Shown piece by piece: positions 1 to 12,500 of a stretch of DNA of 64,000 nucleotides. The stretch is taken from positions 563,768 through 627,767 of the forward strand of contig NW_019091420.1 in assembly GCF_001949145.1 (NCBI RefSeq), read 5' to 3'. This DNA comes from Acanthaster planci (Eukaryota > Echinodermata > Asteroidea > Valvatida > Acanthasteridae). Below the pieces are notes generated by a model. It ran no database searches, had not been told where the DNA came from, and saw only the letters and a list, made by a program, of their open reading frames with translations. Each line of letters starts with the position of its first letter. Positions within the stretch are counted from its first letter, which is position 1. Position numbers and translations under genes: made by a program.

Positions 1-347
1 TCATGGGTGTAGAGGGTTTAGCCCTATCACTGTGCTGGAGTGCACTATAGTATAAGTTCCCATCACCACAAAGACTTGAGTACTAAATGCACACAGTTGT
101 GGGCTACTGGGCACTTGAGAAATTCTGAGTGCTAAATATACACAATCCACAGGTTTTTATGGGCTAAACCCAATGCACTATAAATGTACAGGCAACTTCA
201 CTCAAAGGTTCAGCTCCTCTGCAACAGAAGTGAGCACTAAACTCGAGTACTAAATGGCCACTATACCAGGGCTTTCAAGACCAACTCAATCATCATTGCG
301 AATTAGAGGGCTAAGTTTTGAACGCTGAGGATTTGCCCCAAGGTTAC
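1..347. other. TRIP12 intron (left edge of window)
   Basis: Intron sequence after the WWE exon. It holds a degenerate repeat of GAGTACTAAATG-like words (lines at 75-100, 125-145 and 235-255) but no exon that I can identify. Confidence 0.6.
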
Positions 348-504
348 CTCGATGATCCGGTTGTCAATGCGCGTGTAGCTGTGCCACATGCCCCTGTCGT
401 CTCTCCACTGCCAGATGGCGGAGTCTGGTACCTGGTGACTGCCCTTCCTGATCATGGTGTTGATGGAGAAGATCCCGTCGCTGGGCAACCTAGGCATCAG
501 TTCG
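348..504 (-). CDS. TRIP12: TRIP12 exon, residues 857-909 (WWE domain start)
   Basis: A 157-nt exon with acceptor cctgatgacag and donor GTAACC. It encodes [18 protein letters not shown], then [14 protein letters not shown] and DNRIIE. The IWQWRDD and MW tryptophans (W888, W890, W896) are the hallmark residues of the WWE fold, which in this family binds the iso-ADP-ribose unit of poly(ADP-ribose). The domain is completed by exons left of the window. Confidence 0.96.
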
Positions 505-3500
505 CTGTCATCAGGGACAACAAAATGAACACAACAGTGACTAAGCACCCGAGGCTGGAAACAACAGTCAAGTTCCATCAGTCAAGTTCCATCAGTGCAT
601 TGACCCCTCATTACAGCCTAAATTTCTTGCATGCGTTCCTCTGAAGGGGGGGCTACTGTCTCAATCCTTCAATATCCTCCAGCCATGCCTGCCACTTGTG
701 TAGAGGCAGTGCGAGTGACATCCTGGGAGCAGTGCCAATGATCTCAAATATAATTCCAGCTGAGTATCAACAAAGCATGGTCTAAACCAAAGACCATGAC
801 AAAATGAAGCCTTCGCAGTCAGCCACCCCTTTTACCGTTTAGCCCCCCCATCCCCTAAAATCTTACGTAACTGCCCAGAAGATGTTTGGAAGACTGAGAA
901 AGGTAAAGGGGAAGTCAAACACTGGTCAATTTCATCCAGCGCTCCAGATCTATTTTGAGCATACGTTACCTGGGAAATTGACAGAAAGATCGCCGATTAA
1001 ACTCAGCCAGTGTTGGTGTTCAGCCCAATTTTCAATCTTGCGCATATTCGACGCACTCCATCCAGAGTTAATTTACCTTTGATTGCAATCCCTTCGCAGG
1101 ATGACCGACTCGGAGAGGGTACAATCCATTGGCACACGAGTCAAGATTGCGTGGAGCACTTGCAGCCTGAGTTAGGCTGCACGGTGCGAATGCACTGTTT
1201 TGTGGAAGGTGGCGACATCTCATTCGACAGTTTCTCTCCCCTTATGCCTCTCATGCCATTTCTCTCCACTGGAAAGGAATACATTTATGTATCAATCAAG
1301 AAGGCTACTCACCCAATTAGTGACGTGATCTCGTACAGCTCTTGTGGACTTCTGGCTATCAGCTATTGGATTAAACAAAAAAGGGAGACATTGATCTACA
1401 TTCCCATGCATTCCAATGTCTGTTTGCACTTGACAGACCACCACAGAGAAAAAAAAAACCAGGCCAGCTGATTTCAACATTTGCTTATTAAGCGTAAGAA
1501 TGCCTTGCTTAATAAAATAAGGTTGCCAGCAAAACACTGTGTGATGCATATTGCTTTTGACCGGTGTTTAGCTGTTGTTTGTTCAGCATGACAATCACAT
1601 GGAGTTTGGGCCGGTCACCTTTACTTTATCAAGCAAGGTTTTTCCACGCTTAAGCAAATTTTGTGCTTAAGCAGCGCTGAGAAAGTGGACCCCTGCTGGT
1701 GTCTGGCTGGCCACAAATCGGTCAATCCAGCGGAATACTGGAAAGTTGGAATGTTTACGTTTCCGTGAGAGTGACGCACAGGGAACACAGTGCTTTCCTG
1801 ACAGGAACAGGTGCTGCTCCCACTGTGCCCCCCTTCCGGATTGGGCTGGTCCTTACTTTGGCACAAACATTTGCCGCCTGTTTCCGTGTACTAATGCTTA
1901 GTTTCCCAAGGTTGTTACCCGAGGAAGCAGTGTTTGTTGCCAGTAATTAGAACAGGCTGGACGACTGCACACTACGCCTGTCCCTGCGCTTAACTTGATC
2001 TCCAGGGACAACTCCTGAAGTGCCTACCTCAATTTCTTGGCTCGCCTGCTCCGAGGAGCCCATCAGGAGGTAGCTGATGGTGTCTGCGATATCTGGAGCG
2101 AAAACAGGCAGAAACAATTCCTCAGAGGTTGAAAACACAATTCACTTTCCAAGTGTGCTGACGTAATGACAGTTTGAAGTCAATTCCAATGACATTTCCA
2201 CGTCAACTTCCACAGGGCGGGTGTAACAGAGACACCAAAATGTCACACTTTTGGGCCCTGAATTTACCGACTGACCCATTGAACTTTCGGACATCTTCCA
2301 ATGAAGCTCATCCGTGATGAATCTGAGGACTGATGCCCCACAAGACTGTGCCCCTCACCAGCAAGGATTTTTCAGGTATAAAGATCTAATGAATCCGTTT
2401 ACAACCGGGAATTCAGGGGTCAGGCACCCGTCCGAGAACTTCTGCCAGTCAGCGCTGCAAGCAGGGTTCCCACGGGGCACTGATATGTGTGATGGGGTCA
2501 AACAAATTTTGCCAAAATTCTAGTTCCAGACTAAAAAAGTCTAATAGTACATTTATTCCAAATTTCCCCCCCAAAATACGTCAATCATGTATTCTGTGTC
2601 CATCTTTACCATTCTGAACAATTTCAAACTGATCTATTTGAAAAGACATTAATTACTTTGCCTTTTCCTTCCATCTTTGTCTATTTCAAGTGTGAGGTGG
2701 TAAAAATTCAACAGAAAAGCCCGAGGTGGTCACTAAAATCAGTGAGGTGGGCCGCCTCACACTTGAATAGGCAGGGGGAACCCTGACTGCAAGTAATAAC
2801 TAAACCCTAACAATCCCCGACCAGCCAAACTCCAACCCCCGGGCCTGTTGGAATCTGTTGGGATGAGTGCCGCAACTAGCAAAGCCGCTGTGCTTTACTT
2901 GGGATTAGGGATACCGCAAATAAACTGTCCAACTGTTTGTGTGGACAAATCACCTCTACAAGCGTAAGAAAAGGCTCATTGTATACCACTCTAGCGCGAC
3001 CGTCTTACTTTGCTTGAGGAGCTGCACGGCTATCTGCGGACAGCTGGAACACATGAGGGACAGCATGCGGATGACCATGATGAAGGTGCCGGTACTGATC
3101 ACTGGCGGGCTCACCACAAGCTGGAATACAAGGAGGATATCGGTCAGTGTTTCAATCATATCCTGGATTTGGGTGTCAATGAGACACAATTTGTGGCTAA
3201 ATAATTTGTATTACTTACTTTTATCTTGAATAATCAAACCTTTGTTTCAATAGGGGCGATTCACAATAGCGCGCCACCATGAGTTTGCAAAGCGTTGGCC
3301 AATCACAGCGCGCGTAATTTGTCGACACTATCCGAACGCGCATTGGGTCGACAAATTTCGGGCATTGTGATTGGTCAACGCATTGCAATCTCTTGGTGGC
3401 GCACTATTGTGAAACATCCGTATTCACCATGCAATCCCCGTCACTTTAATGTCAATAAATGACTCTGTATTTCACTCACGGCAAACCTCACGTCTGAAGG

Positions 3501-6500
3501 CACTGTGGTCGTTTCAATCATCAAATATAAGCCACTTAAAAAAATGGGCAAACGAGCAAACACAGACGATCAAGATGTGCGTAATAAGCATACATGGGAG
3601 TATCGGGGCTCGATTCAACGGTCACCTTCTTTTGGTCACTTGTCCCGAGAAGGAACTGTTTTCATTTATTCAAAGTAATCCACAAGTATTGACTGACCAG
3701 CTGCTGAAGGTTGGTCAGCAGGCCGTGGGAGGCTATCTCCTGCAGTCGCTTCTCGTCGTGCTGGAAGTTGTCCACCAGGCGGGCAAAGCACAGGCAGCAG
3801 CTCTCCACCGACTTCTTGTCCTGAAAAAAAAAAAAAAGATGCCATGCATCAACCACAAATCAGAGATCACACAGGTGGGAAATTTTGTACCGAGATGGAC
3901 TTGACGTCACGAACTCAAATTTCAAATCCAAAATCTTAAAAATCACACTCTCAAAAACTGATTTTGCTTAGAAAAGAACTGTCAACCAAGTTTTCAGTCA
4001 ACAGCTGTCGACTACCGATGGGGTTCCATGTCGCCCACTGTGGAGAACAGACAGCATGAAGACTTACAGTTTTCAATTTTAGATTGCTAGATAAAAAAGA
4101 CTCTGGAACACTACAGCACCCACTGCATCCAGACAGCTCACCTGGTGCTGCAGTCGGCCCGTCAGCAGGACCAGGGATTCCGTCACCAGCTCAAACTCGT
4201 CACTGCCGATGCTCTGGCAGCAGTTGGCAGCCACGGCCAGGGCATTGCGCTGAGCGGCGATAGAGAAGAACTCAATGTACAGCAGGCACGACGCCAGACC
4301 GCCCTGAGAAATGACATTTTGAAAAAAAAAAATCTACAGAAATCGGACAGAGACTGTCACCCCCAAAATTTCACTTATCTCCAACTGGTGTGAGCCAAAC
4401 ATCAACACACAATGCTGATAGATTCACTAGCGTCAAAGTTAATCTGTAATGCACTCGTAGTCACTCACCTCATGTAAGGTCAATGCAACACCCCTCACCC
4501 AACTCTTCATCAATCAATCAACAACAAGATGGGGCAATCACCACCCCTCGAACCTTGAAAGCATCAGGGTTCTGCTTAAACAGCACTGGGGTCGCTGGAT
4601 GGCACTATCTGAACAATGTTAAAACCTCCATCAAACCCACGACACAGAGTCTTTTAACCACTCTCAGCAAAAGACCCAGAGTGCACACAACCGATTCAAT
4701 TCAGGAGTGCAGCCACACAGCGCACACAACAGAGAATTAAACAGTTTTACCCACAAAGACGGCTGGTGGTGCATTAACGCCAACACCTAGTTGCCGATAA
4801 AAGTATGACGATTTGTGGAGAAGATGAAATCTAGGACACTACTCCTCCCAGATGCTTGAAAATTAGCCAGGATGATTGAGGAAGGAAGAGGCTGGACGTT
4901 AATATGTGACCTGGGGTTAATCATGCCCCATGATAGTACAAAGAATGTGCGGTTGGGTTCCTGCATGGGCGGCAATTTCAGGGGGATTTGGGATGGTTCT
5001 ACACTCATCTGCCAAGGGTGAAAAAAAAGTCACTACTTACTGCCTGTACGATGGCCTTGCTGTGTCTTCTGGACAGCATCTCCAAGGCGGTCAGTGACTG
5101 CTCGGCCACGTCCATGCACTGAATCACTTGAAGCTGAAATGGCAAGGAAAGAACAACAGGTGCAATTATAACGACAGCTCATCTGCCACGTTCAACTTGT
5201 TCAAAGATGCGTCTTTCTCAAACAAAAAAAAACAGGCCTGATATTGAGAAAAGGTAATTCCCTCTTCTATTCTGGTACTGGGCTAAGCGAAAAATTTCCA
5301 AAGTCACGAGTGCATCTGCTCTTTTACCTCAGCAACTGCATATCTAACTTTACCAATGACTCTACAAAGATGTCCGCTGATGCTCAGTGAAATTCTTCAA
5401 CCCCAGAACTTGACCTCAGAGTAGTTTTGACAACCCATCGGCAACAGGGCAGCATTCCTCACTGCTGATACTAATAACGATGGCCTTAAAGCACTCCCTA
5501 CAAGCAGCCATGAGACGTGGACACCAACCTTTTCTAGGAAAACAGGAATGGCGTCCATGACAACGGTGGAGGACCTCGGCAAGGCCTCCATCATGTAAGT
5601 GAGAGCTCGGCAGGCGTGGTTCATCTGCAAAAGAAAAGCACAAACATGAGAATGGCTCCACACACTCCCTCCACAAGCTACTCTGCTCTAAAGGGCGCAC
5701 TAAATCTGCACTGGAGTCAGAGCTGGCCAGTCTATGACAGTCCTTCAGTAAGAGCTCCGTTGTTCAGGCTCTGAAAGGAAAAAAATCTGCTCCTGTGTAG
5801 CACGAGGCCCAACTACCAATAAGTTACGGGTAACGATGTTACAGTGGAGTCCTCTAGTAATACTATCACAGTATATAACAGGTGCACAAAATCTAACAGT
5901 ATCTGTCATTGAAAGGCACCAATGTGCTATCATTATCCCTGCCCATCAGGGTCTTAACCCTCCTTCTGTTTTAACCGTCAAAAACTGTCAAAAATGCCTT
6001 CCACTTGATTTCCCCCAGTACACAGACACATATGGGAAATCTGACTGGTTTTGACTGATATGACAACTGTGTCAAGAATGCATCTTTGCATCTCAGCTCC
6101 CTGGAGAGTGTACAGCATGACACTGCCATTTCAGGCAAAAACGGCTGGATACAGTAGCATTATTTGCTCTCACAGGTACCACTTTACTCCCGGGTGGGGT
6201 ATGTGACTTGCCAAAGGTCACAACATGTAACCATCAGCTAGGATTCGGACCTTCATCCCTATGATCGAGAGCTACAAACCCAAAACAACGGGGCAACGCG
6301 TCCCATTCAATGTACAAGTTCAAAGTAGTGCTCTGTGGTCACATGGTTACGGCAAGCCATACTTGTTTAGCATGGAAGTCCTCTAAAACCTAACTCACTA
6401 TGTCAAAGTTGTGCTCCATGGCCAGCAGGGTGGTGAGGGCGGGCACCACCTGCTTGACGGGGAACCCGCCCAGCGTGTCCTCGTTGCCCATGACCAGGAG

Positions 6501-9500
6501 CTGGCACATCTCGATGACGGCTTGTAGCTGCTGGCTCTCATCCCCGCTGGCTTGTAGGCCGGCCAGGAGCTGGTGGGCTCGGCTACCTGTCGGGCATGAA
6601 AACGGGGGAGGAAGGACAAAAACAGAAAGGATATTTAGCAGGATTGATTCAACATTCACTACAAAGGCTGGTTCCCAAATGGGCTTCCAGAGGTACGGCT
6701 ACGACTATTCTAGGCCAGTGCCTGTGCACCTGCCAACAGCGACGACCTAGACCTAGCTCTAGCCACAAAACTCAGCTGCAGCACGAGTATGATTAACTGA
6801 GCTGGCGCCTGCAAGCTGACAGTCGATTTATATTTTGATGCAAAACCCGCTCTCACGGCTTATGAACACAGAGGCACCTCTTCACTCTAATTCCACGGTG
6901 CTAATCAAATACCTACATGTAGTTAAAAATCAATTGCAGCAAGCCATGGATTCAACAAATGGTACCTGACGTGGTTTCTCATCGAAGATCTGCCGCCAGT
7001 CAATGTCACTTAACACTTGCTCCTTTTGTGTAGCCTTTTGCCGAGTCAGCCGGATAAGGCTATACTCCGGTACACCAGAATACAGTACCTTCCCACGAAA
7101 GACTCCAAACACAGAGAATTGGAAGGTGCCGTTTGAACATCAGATTACTGGCTTGGCATCCCTTGGAAAGCCGTCGCCCCTGATTGATACTGTGCTTTGT
7201 CGGTAAAGCCCAGAGCATTCACTTAAGGCAAACGTAATGTAGCAGTTGCTGCAAAGCAAAAGAGACTGTAGACAAGCCCCACTTGCTAACTCCACTTCGT
7301 CAATATGCCATGTGCAAGTTAAATTTGAACAAAATCTGGTACACTGTGTTATCTGATTGCACATAAACATAACAATTGAATTCCCCAAACTAAAGACACT
7401 GTTGCTTTACCTCGTGATTCGGGGCAAGCTTTTGCATAGCGACCACCATCTCTGGAATGGACTGGTTCCTTTGTGCCCTTCTTTTCCATTGAGAATATTG
7501 TATTGTTGCAAGGCATCTCTTATGTAACTAAGCAAAATCTTGCCCGGAATCAAGAGGTACAGCAACAGTGGTTTTAGTATGGAGAATTTAAGTTGTTATG
7601 TTCACATGAATTCAAAGAACTCAGTGTACCAGATTTGGGTCAAAGTTGACTCACAAAAGGCTTATTGCACAAGCATCAGGTGCGCGTTCATCTACATGTA
7701 CAGTAGGCCTGAGTCTAATTTCCTAAATGCATCCAACAAGGCCGACTTACTTGCTCCTGTACCCATGCTTCTGTGTAGCAGCTGGTGCATGCGAGGCCCC
7801 AGAGCATTGAACAGGTGTGGCGGCAGGCCCCTTGCTTCCAACAGGGCTACATGGACAACAGGGTGGTCAAAGGTCAGAGTTCAAATGGTAGAGAGTTGGT
7901 AACTCGTAGGTGTTTCAGAGAATGGAAATCATAAGTGAACACTGTTACAGTGATGTGAACTGTACAGGTTATGAGGCGAGGTCTGCGGTCAAAGGTCAAG
8001 AGTTCAGTGCTCACAGAACAAAGCATGCTCGTGTGTTCACTAACCAGCTTTGACGCTGCAAACAACAGAGCTCTCAACTAACCTACTTCTCAAGTGTGCG
8101 TACACTGGGAGAGCAGTGCCTAATTTGTGGGAGCATGGATGTTAAGGTGCATTGACCCCACACCAGGAGGCAACAAGGGAAGTACATGGGACATTCTCAG
8201 AGGGTGTACATGTATCTGTCTGGAAAAGGCTGAGGCTTTCCAAATCTCAGCTGTCTCTACCTCTGGACTTCTTTCACGCTCCACAGTGAGTTTCCAACAT
8301 CCACTGCTGGAGCCCAAATAAAAATTCTCCACACCTTGGTCTCATGTTAGACATAAAATAATGCTGCGTCCAAGCTTCAAGGTCTCAACTCTGGACACAA
8401 ATTCATGAAACTAATGTCTGGAGCAAAAAAGACGGAGACGAAGCCCCAATTTGGAAAAACGTCCAGAGACATGAAGTCGGCTCTGAAGAACCCCCCAACA
8501 GTAAGTTGCACAAACCCCGTGAAAATGATACACACACACCACACAAAGCTGCGAAAAATATTCCCCAGCTGTGAGAAAAAATGCGGGTTATCAAGCAAAG
8601 CCCAACGTACCTTGGAGTCTGCCTACTTCAGAATCATCAGACTCGCCCTCCCCTCCGAGGGCCAAGGCTGGGGCTCCTCCCACTCCCCCAGATCCTGAAG
8701 CTGGGGCAGGCAAGCAACAAGTACAATCAGAATATCACAGAGTGGCAGCGTTTTACAAGAAGAGCAAAACATGTGGAAATACAAATAAGACCTTCCAAAA
8801 ACCTTGTGATGAGACTTGCGCAATATTTTAGCCCTGACTGGGGTGAGGGGCGGTTAGTCATCTAGATGACAACCGAATTAGGCAGTGACTAACAGTTATC
8901 TGTTTGGATCTTTGTCTCGGCGAGTAGGGTTTGGTAAAGTCTACCTCATGTCAAATCACCCATCAGCCGCAAGTCGCATCATGAGTCTGGCGACAAGCTA
9001 CACAGGATGAACAAGGTCAATGGAACACCTTTGTTCCTGTTTGTTTACACGGCTTGTCACGGGAACTGAGACTTGGTGGCTGGTGACCGACTTGTGGCGG
9101 GCGTTTGAGTGGGGCACTGACAGCAACCCTGATATATTGAGCACTGGGAGAAACATGTTGTTCGTGAACTGTAAGGTATCACCAGCCTTCATATTTTGTG
9201 TTGGTTTTTTGTTTCTTGTTCAATTGGCATTATGCTCAGAAAAAAAAAAAAACACTGCAGAGGTTACCCCTAAAAGGGCTTTTCCTTGCGGGGTAGGGGG
9301 TGTCCCTCATTACGATGGGGAGGGGCTTGAATATCCAACAACCAATCTTTTTTGAGTTGGCATGTGCGGGCGTGCAAGGGCATCCATAATGGGTAAACCA
9401 GTGGAGTGTTAATTTGATCCAACAAAGGGTTTGATTGCGTAAAACTGGAACACCGGCCAAGTCAGCTTGCCCCTCCCCTCCCCTCCATAGTTCCCGACAC

Positions 9501-12500
9501 CACCTTCTCCAATCAGAACTGCCCAAAATACCTGCAGCGGTGGCCCCTGGGGCCAAGTCCTCGTTAGCGTTGCGACCAGTAGCTGAAGTGCCCTCGGCAG
9601 TGGCGTCTCGTCCAGACGAGGTATCTGATCGGCTGGTCCCGCTCTGTCCTCGCTTGCTCATCCCCGAGCTGCGCCTACTTCTGCAAAGGGGGGGGAGGAG
9701 GAAAGGAGAATCAAATAAGTGCACATCAAAAATGGATTGAAACTCGCAACTCTAAGACAGCAAGAAACATGAGAGTTTAAATTCGTCTGAATGACGGTGA
9801 CCAAAGGAGTAGCTGGGTCATTCTATAAATTTGGGATCCAATATTTTTTCTCGTCCCTCATACATATTGCATATAATTTTTTTGATGTTTAGAACTCATT
9901 CTTCAATATGTACTGCAATTTACCTGCCAAACAAATAAAACTAGTTTGAAATCGATTTCAATGATATAAACCCTGTCAAATCATACAGGTCTGGCGTAAC
10001 ATGGACGGAAAAATGTCCCACTTCGGACTCCAAATTTATAGATGACCCATCTGCACTACATTGTACATAGAGGAGACGACAGGTCTACAGCCCATCAACA
10101 CAGAAAGATGTTCAACTCAGAATATGTACTTATGTTCCCGGTCAAAATGGCCTGCATTATATGCTTCTTGTGACTGGTTCCCTTCATATTTTCCTTTGCA
10201 CATGCACAGCTGCTAAACCAACCCTCCATTTTTAGTACATGTACGTGTATAAAATTCGGGCCCTGATTCACCACATGAAGCGAGATATGGGACAGAGAGC
10301 AGTCTCCCCCCCACTGGTCATTGTTTAATTGGAATCTCAGGAATTCTTTTCAGAAATCTAGGGGGGATGTGTTACATGTAGGTAACAATACTCTAAGGTG
10401 TGTATAGGGATCGGACATGGGGGGTGACATGTACCCGTCCGTCCCATATCTTGCTGGGCATATGTTTCACACGTTCTCTTAGCTCTCGAATCTGAACTCC
10501 CAATGGAGCATTACACGATGCAATGTAAAAATTCTTGAAAACAATGGAAATGAAACTGGACTTCACCTCGTCAGTCGGTGAGAGTGATAATGCACACACC
10601 GGATGCAACTTGAGCAAAAACAGGTGTAGGTGTACCCTACACATCCGACATGGAAGTTCAAGGTACCAGTAGGGAAATGTTCAATTTGTCTAGAACTTAT
10701 AGTGTTTATCCTCGAGTTTTTCCACACGTACCAGTAGAACAAAACACAAGCCGATATATTACGAAACAGTTGACATAAGGCTCACAAAAACCCCAGTTCT
10801 TTGCACTTTAAAACTGTTTCAATTTCAAAGAATGAAAGTAAAACGTCAGTTTCGTTAAACTTATCATTCTTTTCCTCATCCCTAACAGTCCTCAATCCTC
10901 CAGCAGGTGAAGGATTGAGGACTGAATAGGGTTAATCATATGCACGTTAGTATTTCAAACACGTATCTTTTTTCAGGGTGGACATGTCTGATGCAACATG
11001 TTTACTTGGTTGAGAAACCACTGAAGCAAACCCTTGAAGGAAAGCCTCTGTGAAATTTGAATGGAGACCTTACGTATGGCAGGCAAAACACTTTTAGATA
11101 CCACATGGAAACTTGGGGGAATTTCAGTTTGCCTGGTAGGTGAGTAAGATTGTCCAATTTGCTTTCAATTTTACTGTGTTTGATTTGTTTTTCTTTGGGG
11201 GGGCGGAGGGTTAGGGCTGTTGGGGGGGGTTTCAATTTTAATTTCTGTTTTGTCCCTCTTGTTTATTCGTGTTTTTTTTTTCTCCCCTGCATTCAGTATC
11301 ACTGCCTAGTGCTAACCAAAGATCGTATAGCGCCGCGTAGAGGCGCAAGATGGGGAACTTCACCATGAATACGCATAAAACGCTGTTATCACATGGGCGC
11401 CATTCTGGTTCGCATTAACAGGCACTGCGCAGGCGCCGCAACAGGCACACGCACACACATCAACGTTCACACTCGAATGGCGCCCATGGGGATAACACCT
11501 TTATGGCCGATTTACCCATCTTGCGCCGCTATGCGGCGCTATACAATCTTTGGTGCTAACCTTTATGGTCAAGTTCCTCTGCTTATGCAACATATTTTTC
11601 GTGTACTCCTAACATGAACGTATTTTTAAAACGCTTATCCCAAAGAACTGCAGAAGGCTTTAGGTGACGGTGAATGGGGAAGGGGGGTCAGGTCAAGGGT
11701 TGGGAATTAACCACACACAGGACCATACGTCACTGAAATAGGTCAGCATCCAGTGAGGCAGTTAGCCCCTTGCTCTGCACTTCACTTCCCCCTGCCTCTG
11801 CCAATATCTGCCTTCCTTTGTATTAAACCGTTCCCTCCCTCCCCCCGGTGCTTCTTATCGAGGTACCCATCCACTTAAACCCAGCGGAAACCGCGCTCGA
11901 TTCTGTCGGGGGGGCCGTAACCTTTGCACTGCAACTAGGCCACGACTCGATACATTACCCGTACTAAGCTCTGGGATAAAAATAACCACAGAATTTGTTT
12001 GGCACCTTTTTTGGGAGAGGGACATGTACAGTACCGGTTAACGTGCCGGTACCGGTACATGTGCCGATGAAGATTTCGAATGACACCCAATAGATTTTTA
12101 CACAGCTGCAGTGAAACATCTGCTGATTTTTACTTGCCCTTGATTTCACTGGAAAGAGTTGGACGGTGCAGCATTCCAAAGTCACTGTGCCAGTTCCCGT
12201 GTGTACATGTCCATTAAATACGATTCAGCCTCCATTTCAAACCGGGTGGTGCCAAGAACAAGTATCAAATCTTTCCTACACAAAAATCATCCCGACTGCC
12301 AGATGAATACGCTTAAAGCTTTCCCAAATGCTGGTCTTGCAAAGCCAGCTACCAGTACCTACATGTACATGTGCATGCGATACAAGTGCAAGTACTACAT
12401 GTAAAGTACCTTCCCAAAACTATTCAAAATCAATTTTTTTTCCTTCGACAACGAGCGGCCATTTATGCTGAGCTGTTATATGGTAAAAACTGAAACACAG

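Noticed and set aside
2028-2138. Reading the 2092 exon through GTAGGC as a longer exon to 1947
   Set aside because: It would lose the conserved SPQELYE segment, which is found in frame in the 50-nt exon at 1313-1362.
8405-8865. Plus-strand open frames around 8.4-8.9 kb
   Set aside because: They overlap the acidic TRIP12 exon on the opposite strand and intron; no independent evidence.
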